Source: Pelodictyon luteolum
Lineage (GTDB): Bacteria > Bacteroidota > Chlorobiia > Chlorobiales > Chlorobiaceae
NCBI RefSeq assembly: GCF_001622165.1
Contig: NZ_LVWG01000016.1
Coordinates: forward strand, 62,001 to 126,000
Direction of reading: 5' to 3'
Length of the DNA stretch: 64,000 nt
Part shown: piece after piece, positions 35,586 through 44,624 of the stretch
How the letters are laid out: each line of letters opens with the position of its first letter
How positions within the stretch are numbered: position 1 is the stretch's first letter
Translations under genes and position numbers: made by a program
Notes under the pieces: generated by a model
The model's database searches: none
Seen by the model: only the letters and a program-made list of their open reading frames with translations
What the model was told of the DNA's origin: nothing

Positions 35586-35916
35586 GGTCGTCTGTAAATC
35601 GGTTTCTGAAGAAGTGAACAAAAAAAGATACCGTTCCCGTTCAATAAATCGGCTGGTCTTGCAAGGATGTAACAATTGCTCCCGGTTCGAGAGTTGATTT
35701 TGCGTAGTTCCGGCTGCTTTCGAATGGGGCTGAGTGCGTAGAATCAATAACAGGCCCCAATCTGCAACTTTTTGAACGCAGTGGCGGGTTTCCGGACTAT
35801 ATCTGTTCCTTTCCAGTTAATTCTCCTCCCATACGGATCGGCCCCTTGTGTTTTTCTGGAATGCAGTGCCGGTGATGATTGTCATGTCAACGAAGAAACC
35901 ATGGAGGAGATGCGCT

Positions 35917-36384
35917 ATGAAGAAGATGGGATTGGTGATCGCTGCAGTCGTGATGATGCTGTTTGTCTGGAAAAGCGGCATGGCGGCGGAGCCGGACGTG
36001 AGGGTGATGCAGAAAGCGGGGGTCGGCAGCTATCTGGCGGACGCTGAAGGAATGACCTTGTACTGGTACAAAAACGATTCCAAGGGAAGGAGTACCTGCA
36101 TGGGTGCATGCATTGACAGGTGGCCGGCTTTTTTTACCGGGGCGGTGCTAAGTGCGGCTCCGTCAATGACGCAGGCTGATTTCGGTACCATTCGGCGGTC
36201 TGAGGGAAAAATGCAGAACACCTTCCGGGGTATGCCGCTCTATTACTATGCAATGGACCGCAAACCGGGGGATACGATGGGTCACAAAATGAACAACCTC
36301 TGGTTTGTGATTGACCCTCTGAAGTTCGTGGCACCAGAAAAACAGTTGTACGGCAACTCGAAGCCTGCCGAGGGGAAAGAGTAG
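35917..36384 (+). CDS. Secreted repeat protein of the COG4315/PF03640 type
   Basis: The 155-residue protein has a signal peptide (GLVIAAVVMMLFVWKSGMAA) followed by two copies of the short beta repeat typical of COG4315: YLADAEGMTLYWYKND...CMGACIDRWPAF and MQNTFRGMPLYYYAMDRKPGD. The family is periplasmic with unknown function. A very good ribosome binding site (GGAGGAG) sets the start at 35917. The 331-bp gap upstream shows no other gene. Confidence 0.8.
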   Translation: MKKMGLVIAAVVMMLFVWKSGMAAEPDVRVMQKAGVGSYLADAEGMTLYWYKNDSKGRSTCMGACIDRWPAFFTGAVLSAAPSMTQADFGTIRRSEGKMQNTFRGMPLYYYAMDRKPGDTMGHKMNNLWFVIDPLKFVAPEKQLYGNSKPAEGKE

Positions 36385-36406
36385 GGTTTGCTGCTCGCCC
36401 GTGTTG

Positions 36407-37600
36407 TTACCTGCAGCAGTCGCGGATGGCTTTTGCGATGATGGGGACTCCCCGCTCGATCTCTCGAGGGTTGTTGTTGCAGTAGGAGAGCCGCATGGTG
36501 TTTCTGCGCGTGCCATCGGGGTCGAAGGTGCTGCCGGTGACGAAGACGGCTCCTGCCTCGATTGCTTTGTTGAGAACATCCGCGGCATCGATTTCTTCGG
36601 GCAGGGTGAGCCAGATATAGAACCCTCCACGCGGTTCGCTCCACCCTACATAGTCCGGCAGGTGCTCCCGAAGTGCCGCAGTCATCAGGGCTGCGCGCTC
36701 GAGGTATGCTTTGCGAACCGTTTCTATATAACCTTTCAAGATGCCGGAGCGGATGGCGGCATCGGCGATGACCTGGGTGAAACTCGGCGAGCAGGCATCG
36801 GCGGACTGCTTCAGGAGTTCGCATTTTTCATAAATCGGTTCAGGGGCGAGAAGCCAGCCGAGGCGGAGGCCGGGCCCGAGGATCTTGGAAAAAGAACCGG
36901 TGTAGCAGACATCGACTCCGTCAGGATTGATGGCTTTTATGGGCACGAGGCGCGCCCGGTCCTCTTCATGGAACCACAGGTCGCCGTATGCGTCGTCTTC
37001 AATGAGGGGAATTCCCGTTCCCTGCAGGAGTTTGATGAGTTCCAGTTTACGCTTTTCACTGTAGAGGATGCCTGCCGGGTTGTGGAAGTATGGGGTGGCA
37101 TAGAGGAATTTCGGGCTAGGGCTCTGCTCTGTTTCCTCTCCCAGGGTTCTGATGTCGATGCCGTCGCAGTCCACCGGGATGCTCCGGACGATGGCCCCGG
37201 CGGCTCGGAACGCGGCTATGGCTCCGATGAAACAGGGGTATTCGGCAAGCACCCGGTCTCCGGGGTCGATGAAGGCCTTGGCAAGGAGGTTGAGCGCCTG
37301 CTGGGAGCCGGTGGTGATGAGGAGCCGGTTGCTTTTGACCGGCAGGCCTTTCTCGTCCAGCCAGCCTGTGAGCGATTCCTGCAGCATTGGGAGCCCCTCT
37401 GTGGGGCCGTATTGGAATGCGGCGCGTTTGGTTTTGTCGTCAAGCCGCATGAAGAGTTCTTCAACCTCCTTGACCGGGAACAGGTCATTTGCGGGCATGC
37501 CCCCGGCGAAAGATATGATGTCGGGCCGCGAGGCCAGACTCATGAGATCCCGTATCGCCGAGGAACGGAGGGCGGAGACGCTTTTTGAGAATGTTGCCAT
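36407..37600 (-). CDS. PLP-dependent aminotransferase (class I, MocR/LysN-like fold)
   Basis: The 397-residue enzyme shows PDIISFAGGMPANDLFP at the N-terminus, LLITTGSQQALNLLAKAFIDPGD, the ATPYFHNPAG substrate loop, and TGSFSKILGPGLRLGWL around the PLP-binding lysine. It would transaminate amino acids; the linked IorBA and PaaK genes suggest aromatic or branched substrates. The ATG ending at 37600 removes an upstream extension without similarity. Confidence 0.88.
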   Translation of the reverse strand: MATFSKSVSALRSSAIRDLMSLASRPDIISFAGGMPANDLFPVKEVEELFMRLDDKTKRAAFQYGPTEGLPMLQESLTGWLDEKGLPVKSNRLLITTGSQQALNLLAKAFIDPGDRVLAEYPCFIGAIAAFRAAGAIVRSIPVDCDGIDIRTLGEETEQSPSPKFLYATPYFHNPAGILYSEKRKLELIKLLQGTGIPLIEDDAYGDLWFHEEDRARLVPIKAINPDGVDVCYTGSFSKILGPGLRLGWLLAPEPIYEKCELLKQSADACSPSFTQVIADAAIRSGILKGYIETVRKAYLERAALMTAALREHLPDYVGWSEPRGGFYIWLTLPEEIDAADVLNKAIEAGAVFVTGSTFDPDGTRRNTMRLSYCNNNPREIERGVPIIAKAIRDCCR

Positions 37601-37616
37601 GCTGTGTTCTTTCTTT

Positions 37617-38045
37617 TCAGATCTGGTAGATGTCGCCGGCCTGGACAAGTTCGAGCCGGTGCTGGCTGAGCACCCGGATGGCCGCCTGCGGTACGGCGGT
37701 GCGGATGACCACCGTTGCACGGCCTTCGGCCGAGGAGAAGGCGTACATATAGTCGATGGCAATGTCGTTTTCCGAGAGGATCCCGAGAGCGTGGTGGAGG
37801 CTGCCGGGTTTGTCGGGGACGATGAGGCAGATGACGTCGGTGACCTTGACGGCGAATCCTTTCTGACGGAGCACGTGTTCGGCCAGCTCGGGTTTACCGA
37901 CGATCATGCGCAGTATGCCGAAGTCGGTGGAGTCGGCAATGCTGAATGCCGAGATGTTGATTCCGTTTTCGGACAGGATTCCGGTGAGTTCGGTTAGCCG
38001 GCCTGTGCGGTTTTCAAGAAAGACCGAGAGTTGACGGATGATCAT
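37617..38045 (-). CDS. Double ACT-domain protein
   Basis: The 142 residues hold two ACT domains: QLSVFLENRTGRLTELTGILSENGINISAFSI and ICLIVPDKPGSLHHALGILSENDIAIDYMY. Such proteins bind amino acids and regulate neighbouring enzymes. It lies between the aminotransferase gene (16 bases away) and the phenylacetate-CoA ligase gene, a pairing common in anaerobes, so it is probably the amino-acid sensor of that pathway. Confidence 0.9.
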   Translation of the reverse strand: MIIRQLSVFLENRTGRLTELTGILSENGINISAFSIADSTDFGILRMIVGKPELAEHVLRQKGFAVKVTDVICLIVPDKPGSLHHALGILSENDIAIDYMYAFSSAEGRATVVIRTAVPQAAIRVLSQHRLELVQAGDIYQI

Positions 38046-38062
38046 GGTTCCCTTTCCTCCTG

Positions 38063-39361
38063 TTAGCGTGTTCTGTTGTCTATGACCCGTTTTGCCTTGC
38101 CCATGCTGCGTTCGATGGTGCCCGGCTCGACGAGGCGCACGGTGGAGCTGATGCCGAGCATGCTGCCGATTGCGGACTGTATTTTATTTCTGAGACCCTC
38201 CAGCTCCTTGACCTCGTCGGAGAAGAACGATTCGTCGACCTCCACCTGGATTTCGAGGGAGTCGAGGTTGTGCCTGCGCTCGACGGTGAGCAGGTAATGG
38301 GGTCTGGTCTCACTCATCTCAAGCAGAACCGCTTCCACCTGGGATGGGAAGACGTTGACACCGCGGATGATGAGCATGTCGTCGGTACGGCCGACGCATT
38401 TTTCCATCCGGACGAGGGTTCTGCCGCACTGACAGCGTTCGGCGTGCAGGCGCGTGAGGTCGCGGGTGCGGTAGCGGATGAGCGGCATGGCTTCCTTCGT
38501 CGCAGGAGTGAAGACGAGTTCACCAAGCTCCCCATAGGGAAGAACTTCCCCGGTGTCGGGGTTGATGATTTCGGGGATGAAGTGGTCTTCGAAGATGTGC
38601 ATGCCTGTCTGGCACCGGCACTCCATCGAGACGCCGGGGCCGATGATTTCGCTGAGGCCGTAGATGTCGTAAGCCTTGATGCCGAGCAGGCGTTCGATTT
38701 CAGTGCGCATCCCTTCAGTCCAGGGCTCTGCGCCGAAGATGCCGGCTTTCAGCTTGATGTTTTCTTTTTGGATCTTCTCCTCAATGATGGCTTCGCCGAG
38801 GAACGCTGCGTAGGAAGGGGTACAGGCAAGCACGGTGGATCCGAAGTCCTCCATCAGCTGGAGCTGTTTTTTTGTGTTGCCGCCCGAGATTGGAATGACC
38901 GAGGCCCCGACGGTCTCGGCGCCGTAATGGAGGCCGAGGCCTCCGGTGAAGAGTCCGTAGCCGTAGGCGACCTGAATGATGTCGGATTGGGTTACGCCGG
39001 CCATGGTGAGCGAGCGGGCAACCACTTCGCTCCACATCGCGATGTCGTTCTTCGTGTAGCCGACCACTGTCGGCTTTCCTGTGGTGCCGCTGGAGGCGTG
39101 CAGGCGAACGATTCCCTCCTGCGGGACGGTGAAGAGCCCGAACGGGTAATTATCACGCAGGTCCTGCTTGGTGGTGAACGGGAGCTTCGGAAGGTCGTCC
39201 ATGCTCCGTATGTCGCCCGGTTCAATGCCGAGCTCCTGCAGCCGCTGGCGGTAGAAGGGTACGGTGTTCCACACCCGCGATACCATTGCTGAGAGGCGCT
39301 CGCCCTGAATTTTGCGGAGCTCTTCACGCTCCATGCATTCATACTGCCTGTTCCAGATCAT
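38063..39361 (-). CDS. paaK: Phenylacetate-CoA ligase-type AMP-forming enzyme
   Basis: The 432-residue protein has the PaaK pattern: [21 protein letters not shown], the AMP-binding loop [35 protein letters not shown] and the C-terminal [19 protein letters not shown]. It activates arylacetates to CoA thioesters. Its start overlaps the iorB stop (ATGA on the minus strand), so it is translated with iorBA. Confidence 0.9.
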   Translation of the reverse strand: MIWNRQYECMEREELRKIQGERLSAMVSRVWNTVPFYRQRLQELGIEPGDIRSMDDLPKLPFTTKQDLRDNYPFGLFTVPQEGIVRLHASSGTTGKPTVVGYTKNDIAMWSEVVARSLTMAGVTQSDIIQVAYGYGLFTGGLGLHYGAETVGASVIPISGGNTKKQLQLMEDFGSTVLACTPSYAAFLGEAIIEEKIQKENIKLKAGIFGAEPWTEGMRTEIERLLGIKAYDIYGLSEIIGPGVSMECRCQTGMHIFEDHFIPEIINPDTGEVLPYGELGELVFTPATKEAMPLIRYRTRDLTRLHAERCQCGRTLVRMEKCVGRTDDMLIIRGVNVFPSQVEAVLLEMSETRPHYLLTVERRHNLDSLEIQVEVDESFFSDEVKELEGLRNKIQSAIGSMLGISSTVRLVEPGTIERSMGKAKRVIDNRTR

Positions 39362-39975
39362 GTCATGGCGTTAGTTGGGGGCCCCTCAGGGGAGGCGGCC
39401 TGTTGCTGTGATGCTGCGAGCCCTTTACGGAAGGCCCGGATGTTAATGGCCGCGATGTCGGCTCCTTTCCTTTCAAAGAGTTCGCTGATGCCGGCTTCGA
39501 GGCGCTCCGGCGGGATGCTTATGAAGGGGGCTGCTGCACCGAGCACCACCATGTTCGATGCCCGCCGGCTGCCGCACTCCTCTGCGAGCTGCAATGCATC
39601 GATGAGGATCGGTGCTCCGGTTGCGAGCAGTGAGCGCCGTACTGTCTCCATCGGAGGATAGCCTTCCATATTGACGACTGGCTCCATTGCTGTGACGAGG
39701 CGCCCTGAAGGTGCGAGCCAGGGTGTTTGGCGCAGTGCTTCGAGTGGTTCAACCGAGATGACGATGTCTGCGGTGCCGCGGGCGATGAGGTCGCTGTGGA
39801 TTTCGCGGTCGGCTATGCGCAGGTGCGACTCCACGGCCCCGCCCCGCTGGCTCATGCCATGCACTTCAGCCTGGCGGATGTCGAGTCCGCTGTGGAGGGC
39901 GGCCAGGTCAATGACGGCTGCAATGCTGAGGATCCCCTGTCCCCCTACGCCGGCAAGGATGATGTTCTGTTTCAT
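39358..39975 (-). CDS. iorB: Indolepyruvate:ferredoxin oxidoreductase beta subunit
   Basis: The 205-residue protein is a gamma-type 2-oxoacid:ferredoxin oxidoreductase domain: [27 protein letters not shown] and [19 protein letters not shown], followed by a helical C-terminus. It pairs with IorA. The ATG ending at 39975 overlaps the end of iorA. Confidence 0.93.
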   Translation of the reverse strand: MKQNIILAGVGGQGILSIAAVIDLAALHSGLDIRQAEVHGMSQRGGAVESHLRIADREIHSDLIARGTADIVISVEPLEALRQTPWLAPSGRLVTAMEPVVNMEGYPPMETVRRSLLATGAPILIDALQLAEECGSRRASNMVVLGAAAPFISIPPERLEAGISELFERKGADIAAINIRAFRKGLAASQQQAASPEGPPTNAMT

Positions 39976-41570
39976 GAGTTCCGGTTTCTTTTTGCCGCCT
40001 GCTCGACGCACTCCCTGCGGGCGAGGATGACAGAGACGCCCTCATAAGCGATCTCCTCCTTGAGTACGGCGATGTTTTCCTCGAACCGGGGTTTCAGGGG
40101 GACGATAGTCCTGAGGTGCCGCGGTTCTACGCCGAGGCCGATGCAGATGGCCTCAAGGCGGCTGCCGGTGGCGGCGGAGTCCTGCCCTCCGGTCATGGCG
40201 GTGGTGTCGTTGTCGGTGATGATGATGGTGACGGCCGAGCGCCTGTTCACCGCGTCGAGCAGGCCCGTCATGCCTGAGTGGGTGAAGGTCGAGTCGCCGA
40301 TGACCGCTACTGCAGGCCGGAGACCGGCTTCAGCGGCTCCTATGGCCATGGTGACCGATGCGCCCATGTCGACGCAGGTATGGATGGCGCTGAAGGGCGG
40401 GAGCGCTCCGAGGGTGTAACAGCCGATGTCAGAAAAGACATGCTGGTGCGGGCATTCTGCCATGACGGCATTGAGTGCCAGATAGAGGTCGCGGTGTCCG
40501 CATCCCCGGCAAAGTTCGGGTGGTCGAGGTACGACGATTTTTGGGACGGGTGCGGTGGGTGCGGGTTCCAGGCCGAGCGCCCTGGCTATGATGTCGGTAT
40601 TGAGCTCGCCGGTGCGCGCGAGGGTTCCGTCGAGACGCCCCCGCACCTTGTCGTTGCCGAAGAATCCCCGGAGCAGTTCCTCCATGACCGGATAGCCCTC
40701 CTCAGCGACGAGCACGCTGTCGCACTGCTCGAAGAGCTGCTGCGCGGCTCCGTGCGGCAGGGGGTACTGGCCGGTCTTCAATACGGGGAAGTCCATGCCG
40801 AAGGTCTCACGAACCTCCATGACGTAGTTGTATGCGATGCCGAACGCGAGCACGCCGGTCGAGGCCGTGCCCTCCACCATGCGGTTCAGCCAGGAACCTT
40901 CGGCCAACTGCTCGATATCGCGCTGCAGGCCGATGAGGCGGGCATACTGCTTTCTTGCATTTACCGGCATCAGGACGAACCGTTCGGCAGAAGGAAGCGC
41001 ACCAGCTTCCGAGAGCGGGCGTTCGGGCTCGGACGGCTTTGGTACCACCCCTGCCCGCGAGTGGGAAAGGCGCGTGGTGAGACGGACCATCACCGGGAGG
41101 CTGAGCGATTCGGAGAGCTGAAATGCATGACGGACGCCGTCGTAGAGCTCCTGCTGATTCGAGGGCTCGATGACGGGGATCATGGCGAACTTCCCGTAAA
41201 CCCGACTATCCTGTTCGTTTTGCGATGAGTGCATGGACGGGTCGTCGGCTATGGCAAGCACCAGGCCTCCCTCGATGCCGGTGAGCGCGGAGTTGATGAA
41301 GGCATCGGCGGCGACATTGAGTCCCACGTGCTTCATGCATACCAGCACCCGTTTCCCGGCGTATGACATGCCGAGGGCTTCTTCGTAGGCGGTTTTTTCA
41401 TTTGCTGACCATGCGGCAAGCACCCCGCGCTTTCGGGCAATGGGTGAATGCTGGATGAATTCAGTGATTTCGGTCGAAGGGGTTCCCGGGTAGGCATAGA
41501 CTCCGGATATGCCGGCATCGATGGCGCCGAGAGCTGCGGCTTCTGCCCCGAGAAGGAGCTGTTTTTCCAT
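39972..41570 (-). CDS. iorA: Indolepyruvate:ferredoxin oxidoreductase alpha subunit
   Basis: From the ATG ending at 41570 the protein has 532 residues. The N-terminal half is the pyrimidine-domain part (GVYAYPGTPSTEITEF), and the C-terminal half binds thiamine diphosphate (GDSTFTHSGMTGLLDAVNRRSAVTIIITDN). CRGCGHRDLYLAL belongs to the family. This form has no obvious C-terminal 8-iron ferredoxin domain: the chain ends shortly after the ThDP domain (IVPLKPRFEENIAVLKEEI), so electron transfer may need a separate ferredoxin. It oxidises arylpyruvates to arylacetyl-CoA, or runs in reverse. Confidence 0.9.
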   Translation of the reverse strand: MEKQLLLGAEAAALGAIDAGISGVYAYPGTPSTEITEFIQHSPIARKRGVLAAWSANEKTAYEEALGMSYAGKRVLVCMKHVGLNVAADAFINSALTGIEGGLVLAIADDPSMHSSQNEQDSRVYGKFAMIPVIEPSNQQELYDGVRHAFQLSESLSLPVMVRLTTRLSHSRAGVVPKPSEPERPLSEAGALPSAERFVLMPVNARKQYARLIGLQRDIEQLAEGSWLNRMVEGTASTGVLAFGIAYNYVMEVRETFGMDFPVLKTGQYPLPHGAAQQLFEQCDSVLVAEEGYPVMEELLRGFFGNDKVRGRLDGTLARTGELNTDIIARALGLEPAPTAPVPKIVVPRPPELCRGCGHRDLYLALNAVMAECPHQHVFSDIGCYTLGALPPFSAIHTCVDMGASVTMAIGAAEAGLRPAVAVIGDSTFTHSGMTGLLDAVNRRSAVTIIITDNDTTAMTGGQDSAATGSRLEAICIGLGVEPRHLRTIVPLKPRFEENIAVLKEEIAYEGVSVILARRECVEQAAKRNRNS

Positions 41571-41733
41571 TCGCGGACTGGGTGGTGGTTGTCCCGCTTT
41601 GCACCCTGTGCTGAAGGGGGGTTCTGCAAATGAACCAAGATCAGAAATTTTCAACCCAAAATAAAAGAATCGATGGTTATTGCACTCCCCTTGTTGCGAG
41701 CTTGCTGCTTGTTTGTAAATGTCGGGGCCTCTC

Positions 41734-41763
41734 TATATATTCACATAATTATCTGAATATATA
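41734..41763. promoter_or_regulatory. 30-bp palindrome upstream of the first sqr gene
   Basis: TATATATTCA and TGAATATATA are perfect 10-bp inverted arms around CATAATTATC, whose core ATAATTAT is itself palindromic, so 28 of 30 positions are symmetric. This is the shape of an ArsR/SmtB-family operator. CTATAT-N9-ATTATCT in the same stretch roughly fits the spacing seen at the dsr sites. It lies 88 bases before the sqr ATG. Confidence 0.65.
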
Positions 41764-41850
41764 ACTCTCCGGTTGTTGGGTGATGTTTGAGGGCTGGAGG
41801 GAAACTGCAAACGGGCGGGCATACCGTTCAAAAAAGCCGGAGGGTTTGAC

Positions 41851-43077
41851 ATGGCTAAAAGAATCGTCGTCCTTGGAGCCGGCACCGCCGGCACCATTGT
41901 TTCCAACAACCTGCGTCGCCATCTTTCCGATGAGTGGGAGATCATTGTCATCGACCGAGATGACCGCCACATCTACCAGCCGGGGCTGTTGTTTGTGCCC
42001 TTCGGCATCCAGAAGTCGAAGACGCTTGTGAAGTCGAGGAAAAAGTTCATCCTTCCCGGCGTGAAATTCGTGCTTGACGAGATCACCCATGTCGATCCCG
42101 AGAAGAAAAGGGTGAAAACCAGGAACCACAGCTTCGACTACGATTTTCTTGTCATCAGCACCGGCTGCAAGGTCGTACCGGAGGAGAACGATGGCCTGCT
42201 CGACGCCTGGGGGAAGAACGCGTTTACCTTTTACTACCTGGAGGCAGCAGACGTACTGCATCGCAAACTTCGTGAGTTCGATGGCGGCAAGCTCGTGATG
42301 GACATTGCCGAACTTCCGTTCAAATGCCCTGTTGCCCCCATCGAGTTCGTCTTCCTTGCAGATTGGTATTTCAAAAATCGCGGTATCCGCAACAAGGTGG
42401 AGATCGAACTGGTGACCCCGCTGCAGGGTGCTTTCACCAAGCCGAAGGCCGCAGCGGTATTCAGCCAGTCGGCAAAAGAAAAGAATATCAGGATCACGAC
42501 CGGCTTCGAGCTGAACCGGGTCGATGGCAAGGGCGGCTACATCGAGAGCGTGCAGGGCGACAAGGTCAATTACGATATGCTGGTAGTGGTTCCCACCACC
42601 ATCGGCGACAAAGTGATCAGCGATTCTGGCATGGATGACGGCATCGGCTATGTTCCCACGCACCAGAATACCCTTCAGGCCCTCAAACACGAGGGTGTCT
42701 ACGTCATCGGTGACGCCACCAACGTTCCGACCTCAAAGGCCGGCTCGGTGGCTCACTACGAGGCGGACGTGGTGGTCTTCAACATCATGGCGGAAATACA
42801 CGGGGTGAAGCCCGAGGAGATCTTCGACGGCCACTCCACCTGCTTCATCGTCTACTCGAAAGGCACCGCTTCGCTCATCGACTTCAATTACAAGATTGAG
42901 CCCCTGCCGGGCAAATTTCCCGCTCCGCACCTTGGCCCATTCTCGCTTCTCAAAGAGACGAAGGCCAACTGGTGGGGCAAGCTGGCTTTCGAGCCGCTCT
43001 ACTGGAACGTGCTGCTTGGCGGGCGCCATCTCGGTATGCCTCCAACCCTCGTCATGGCCGGCAAGGAAGTGGGATAA
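41851..43077 (+). CDS. sqr: Sulfide:quinone oxidoreductase family flavoprotein (408 aa)
   Basis: The protein has the FAD site IVVLGAGTAGTIVSNNLR, the central loop FDYDFLVISTGCKVVP, the second Rossmann fold and the C-terminal GDATNVPTSKAGSVAHY that positions quinone and FAD. Only three cysteines are present (C106, C159, C331), matching the catalytic trio of sulfide:quinone reductases, with PFKCPVAP around C159. It oxidises sulfide at the membrane surface and passes electrons to menaquinone. The exact SQR type cannot be fixed without a tree; it differs clearly from the second copy at 44625. Confidence 0.85.
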   Translation: MAKRIVVLGAGTAGTIVSNNLRRHLSDEWEIIVIDRDDRHIYQPGLLFVPFGIQKSKTLVKSRKKFILPGVKFVLDEITHVDPEKKRVKTRNHSFDYDFLVISTGCKVVPEENDGLLDAWGKNAFTFYYLEAADVLHRKLREFDGGKLVMDIAELPFKCPVAPIEFVFLADWYFKNRGIRNKVEIELVTPLQGAFTKPKAAAVFSQSAKEKNIRITTGFELNRVDGKGGYIESVQGDKVNYDMLVVVPTTIGDKVISDSGMDDGIGYVPTHQNTLQALKHEGVYVIGDATNVPTSKAGSVAHYEADVVVFNIMAEIHGVKPEEIFDGHSTCFIVYSKGTASLIDFNYKIEPLPGKFPAPHLGPFSLLKETKANWWGKLAFEPLYWNVLLGGRHLGMPPTLVMAGKEVG

Positions 43078-43098
43078 GGAGTTCCCGCTCCCCGTCAG

Positions 43099-44313
43099 TC
43101 ATCCTTCGGGGACGGGCGGGGGAGCATGCTCTTTTCTGGTAAAGCTTATGGCGAGCCATCCCGCCTCGTATCGCGCATCGCCGACACGCATGCCGGCGAG
43201 GAAAACCGGAAGCACCACCCCTTTCTGGTAGTTGCCGATTCGAACGGTGAGAGAGTCGCCGACCTGCACAACACTGGCTTCCATGCGGTTGTCGAAGACG
43301 AACGGCAGGCGCAGCTTAACGGTATAGAGTCCCTCGCCGTCCTTTCGGATGTTGATATGCTCTTCGTGGTAGAAGATGTCGAGGGGGTTCTTTTCCGCGT
43401 ACACCACCTGTCCAACCTTTCGCAGCATGTCGATGCCGAGTACCTCTCTTTGAAAGAGCGGCACCTTTGTGATGGGGATCGGGGCAAAGGAACGCTCGAT
43501 TTCCTCAATGTGGCCCCGCTGGATTTCTTTCCACTCCTTCAGGAACTCCCCGTCTGCATCGTCGGTGTAGACGCGGTTTATGACGATCTGGTCGACGGTG
43601 ATGCCGTAGAGGTTGAGGTAGGTCAGGGCGCGCATCGACTCCTTGATGACCATCTTCTCCGGGTTCATGACGAGGCGCACGGTGGTGCGCGTACCGTCGG
43701 AAAGGAGGTCGATGATGCCCTCAATGGATGAAAAGAGGTTGTCGACCTGCTCATAGACGTCCACATCAGGCACAAAGTCCTGCAGGCGGCTTACCCGTTT
43801 GGAGAGCGGCCGGATAACCGGCTTCACGACATACTTCTCCAGGTTGCGCATCAGTTTAAGCATCCACCCGAATGTTTCGGGGAGGGAGAGCAGTCGGAGG
43901 GTTTCGCCGGTTGGCGCGCAGTCGACAACAAGAAGATCGTACTCGTCACTCTCGTTATAGCGTTTGATGTGGGAGAGTGAAAAGAGTTCCTCCATGCCGG
44001 GCAGGACCCCCATTTCCTCGACATAGATGCCTTGGATTCCCTGGACCTGCATGAGGTGTGCGAAGTGCTCGCGAACGATCTCCCAGTTGAGCGACATGTC
44101 ACCGTAGACGCTGACCTCCTGACCGAACAGTCGGTCGGTGATTCTTGCCGGTGTGGGGCCGAGCTCCATGTCGAAAGAGTCGCCCAGACTATGGGCAGGG
44201 TCGGTGGATATGATGAGGGTTCGGTGGCCGGATTCGGCTGCCATGAGGGCTGTTGCTGCGGCAATGGAGGTTTTGCCTACACCCCCCTTTCCGGTGAAAA
44301 CGATGTTGCGCAT
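43099..44313 (-). CDS. ArsA/GET3-type anion-transporting ATPase-like protein
   Basis: The 404-residue protein has the deviant Walker [19 protein letters not shown], the switch [10 protein letters not shown] and [18 protein letters not shown]. Single-domain bacterial proteins of this kind are common in green sulfur bacteria, sometimes in several copies. Bacterial roles are unclear: arsenite efflux support, tail-anchored protein targeting or cofactor work. The long C-terminal beta domain (about 305-395) is the Hsp20-like part seen in many of them. I use the ATG ending at 44313. It lies between two sqr genes, divergent from the second. Confidence 0.85.
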   Translation of the reverse strand: MRNIVFTGKGGVGKTSIAAATALMAAESGHRTLIISTDPAHSLGDSFDMELGPTPARITDRLFGQEVSVYGDMSLNWEIVREHFAHLMQVQGIQGIYVEEMGVLPGMEELFSLSHIKRYNESDEYDLLVVDCAPTGETLRLLSLPETFGWMLKLMRNLEKYVVKPVIRPLSKRVSRLQDFVPDVDVYEQVDNLFSSIEGIIDLLSDGTRTTVRLVMNPEKMVIKESMRALTYLNLYGITVDQIVINRVYTDDADGEFLKEWKEIQRGHIEEIERSFAPIPITKVPLFQREVLGIDMLRKVGQVVYAEKNPLDIFYHEEHINIRKDGEGLYTVKLRLPFVFDNRMEASVVQVGDSLTVRIGNYQKGVVLPVFLAGMRVGDARYEAGWLAISFTRKEHAPPPVPEG

Positions 44314-44447
44314 TGCAGTGCTCTCTGTCAGGGGGGGATTGAAATGGTTGCAAGACATTTAACCCGGGCTGCAGGCTAAGCGTTGCCGGCGGCATAAAAT
44401 TGAGGGATGAGGGGAGTACAGGAAAAAAGGTATATGGATTTGTTTTA

Positions 44448-44467
44448 ATATGAGCATATGCTTATAT
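44448..44467. promoter_or_regulatory. 20-bp palindrome between the ArsA-like gene and the second sqr
   Basis: ATATGAGCATATGCTTATAT is symmetric except at one base pair, a typical ArsR/SmtB-type site. Read as TAATAT-N9-CTTATAT (44446-44467), it has the same half-site spacing as the dsr operators. A possible promoter is TTGTTT (44440-44445), 17 bases, TATATA (44463-44468). In the 311-bp divergent gap it could control both the sqr gene and the ATPase gene. Confidence 0.65.
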
Positions 44468-44624
44468 AGCGTGCATGGAGTTCATGAGGCGGCTTCAGTA
44501 AGACAGGGTTGCGGGAATTATTCAGCCCCCTTTCTTGTAGATCTATCTGCGCCTCCGGGATTCAAAGGCACTCCGGGCAGCCGGTGAAGAGGGTTACTCA
44601 ATAATTGAAAAATACAGACCGCAT

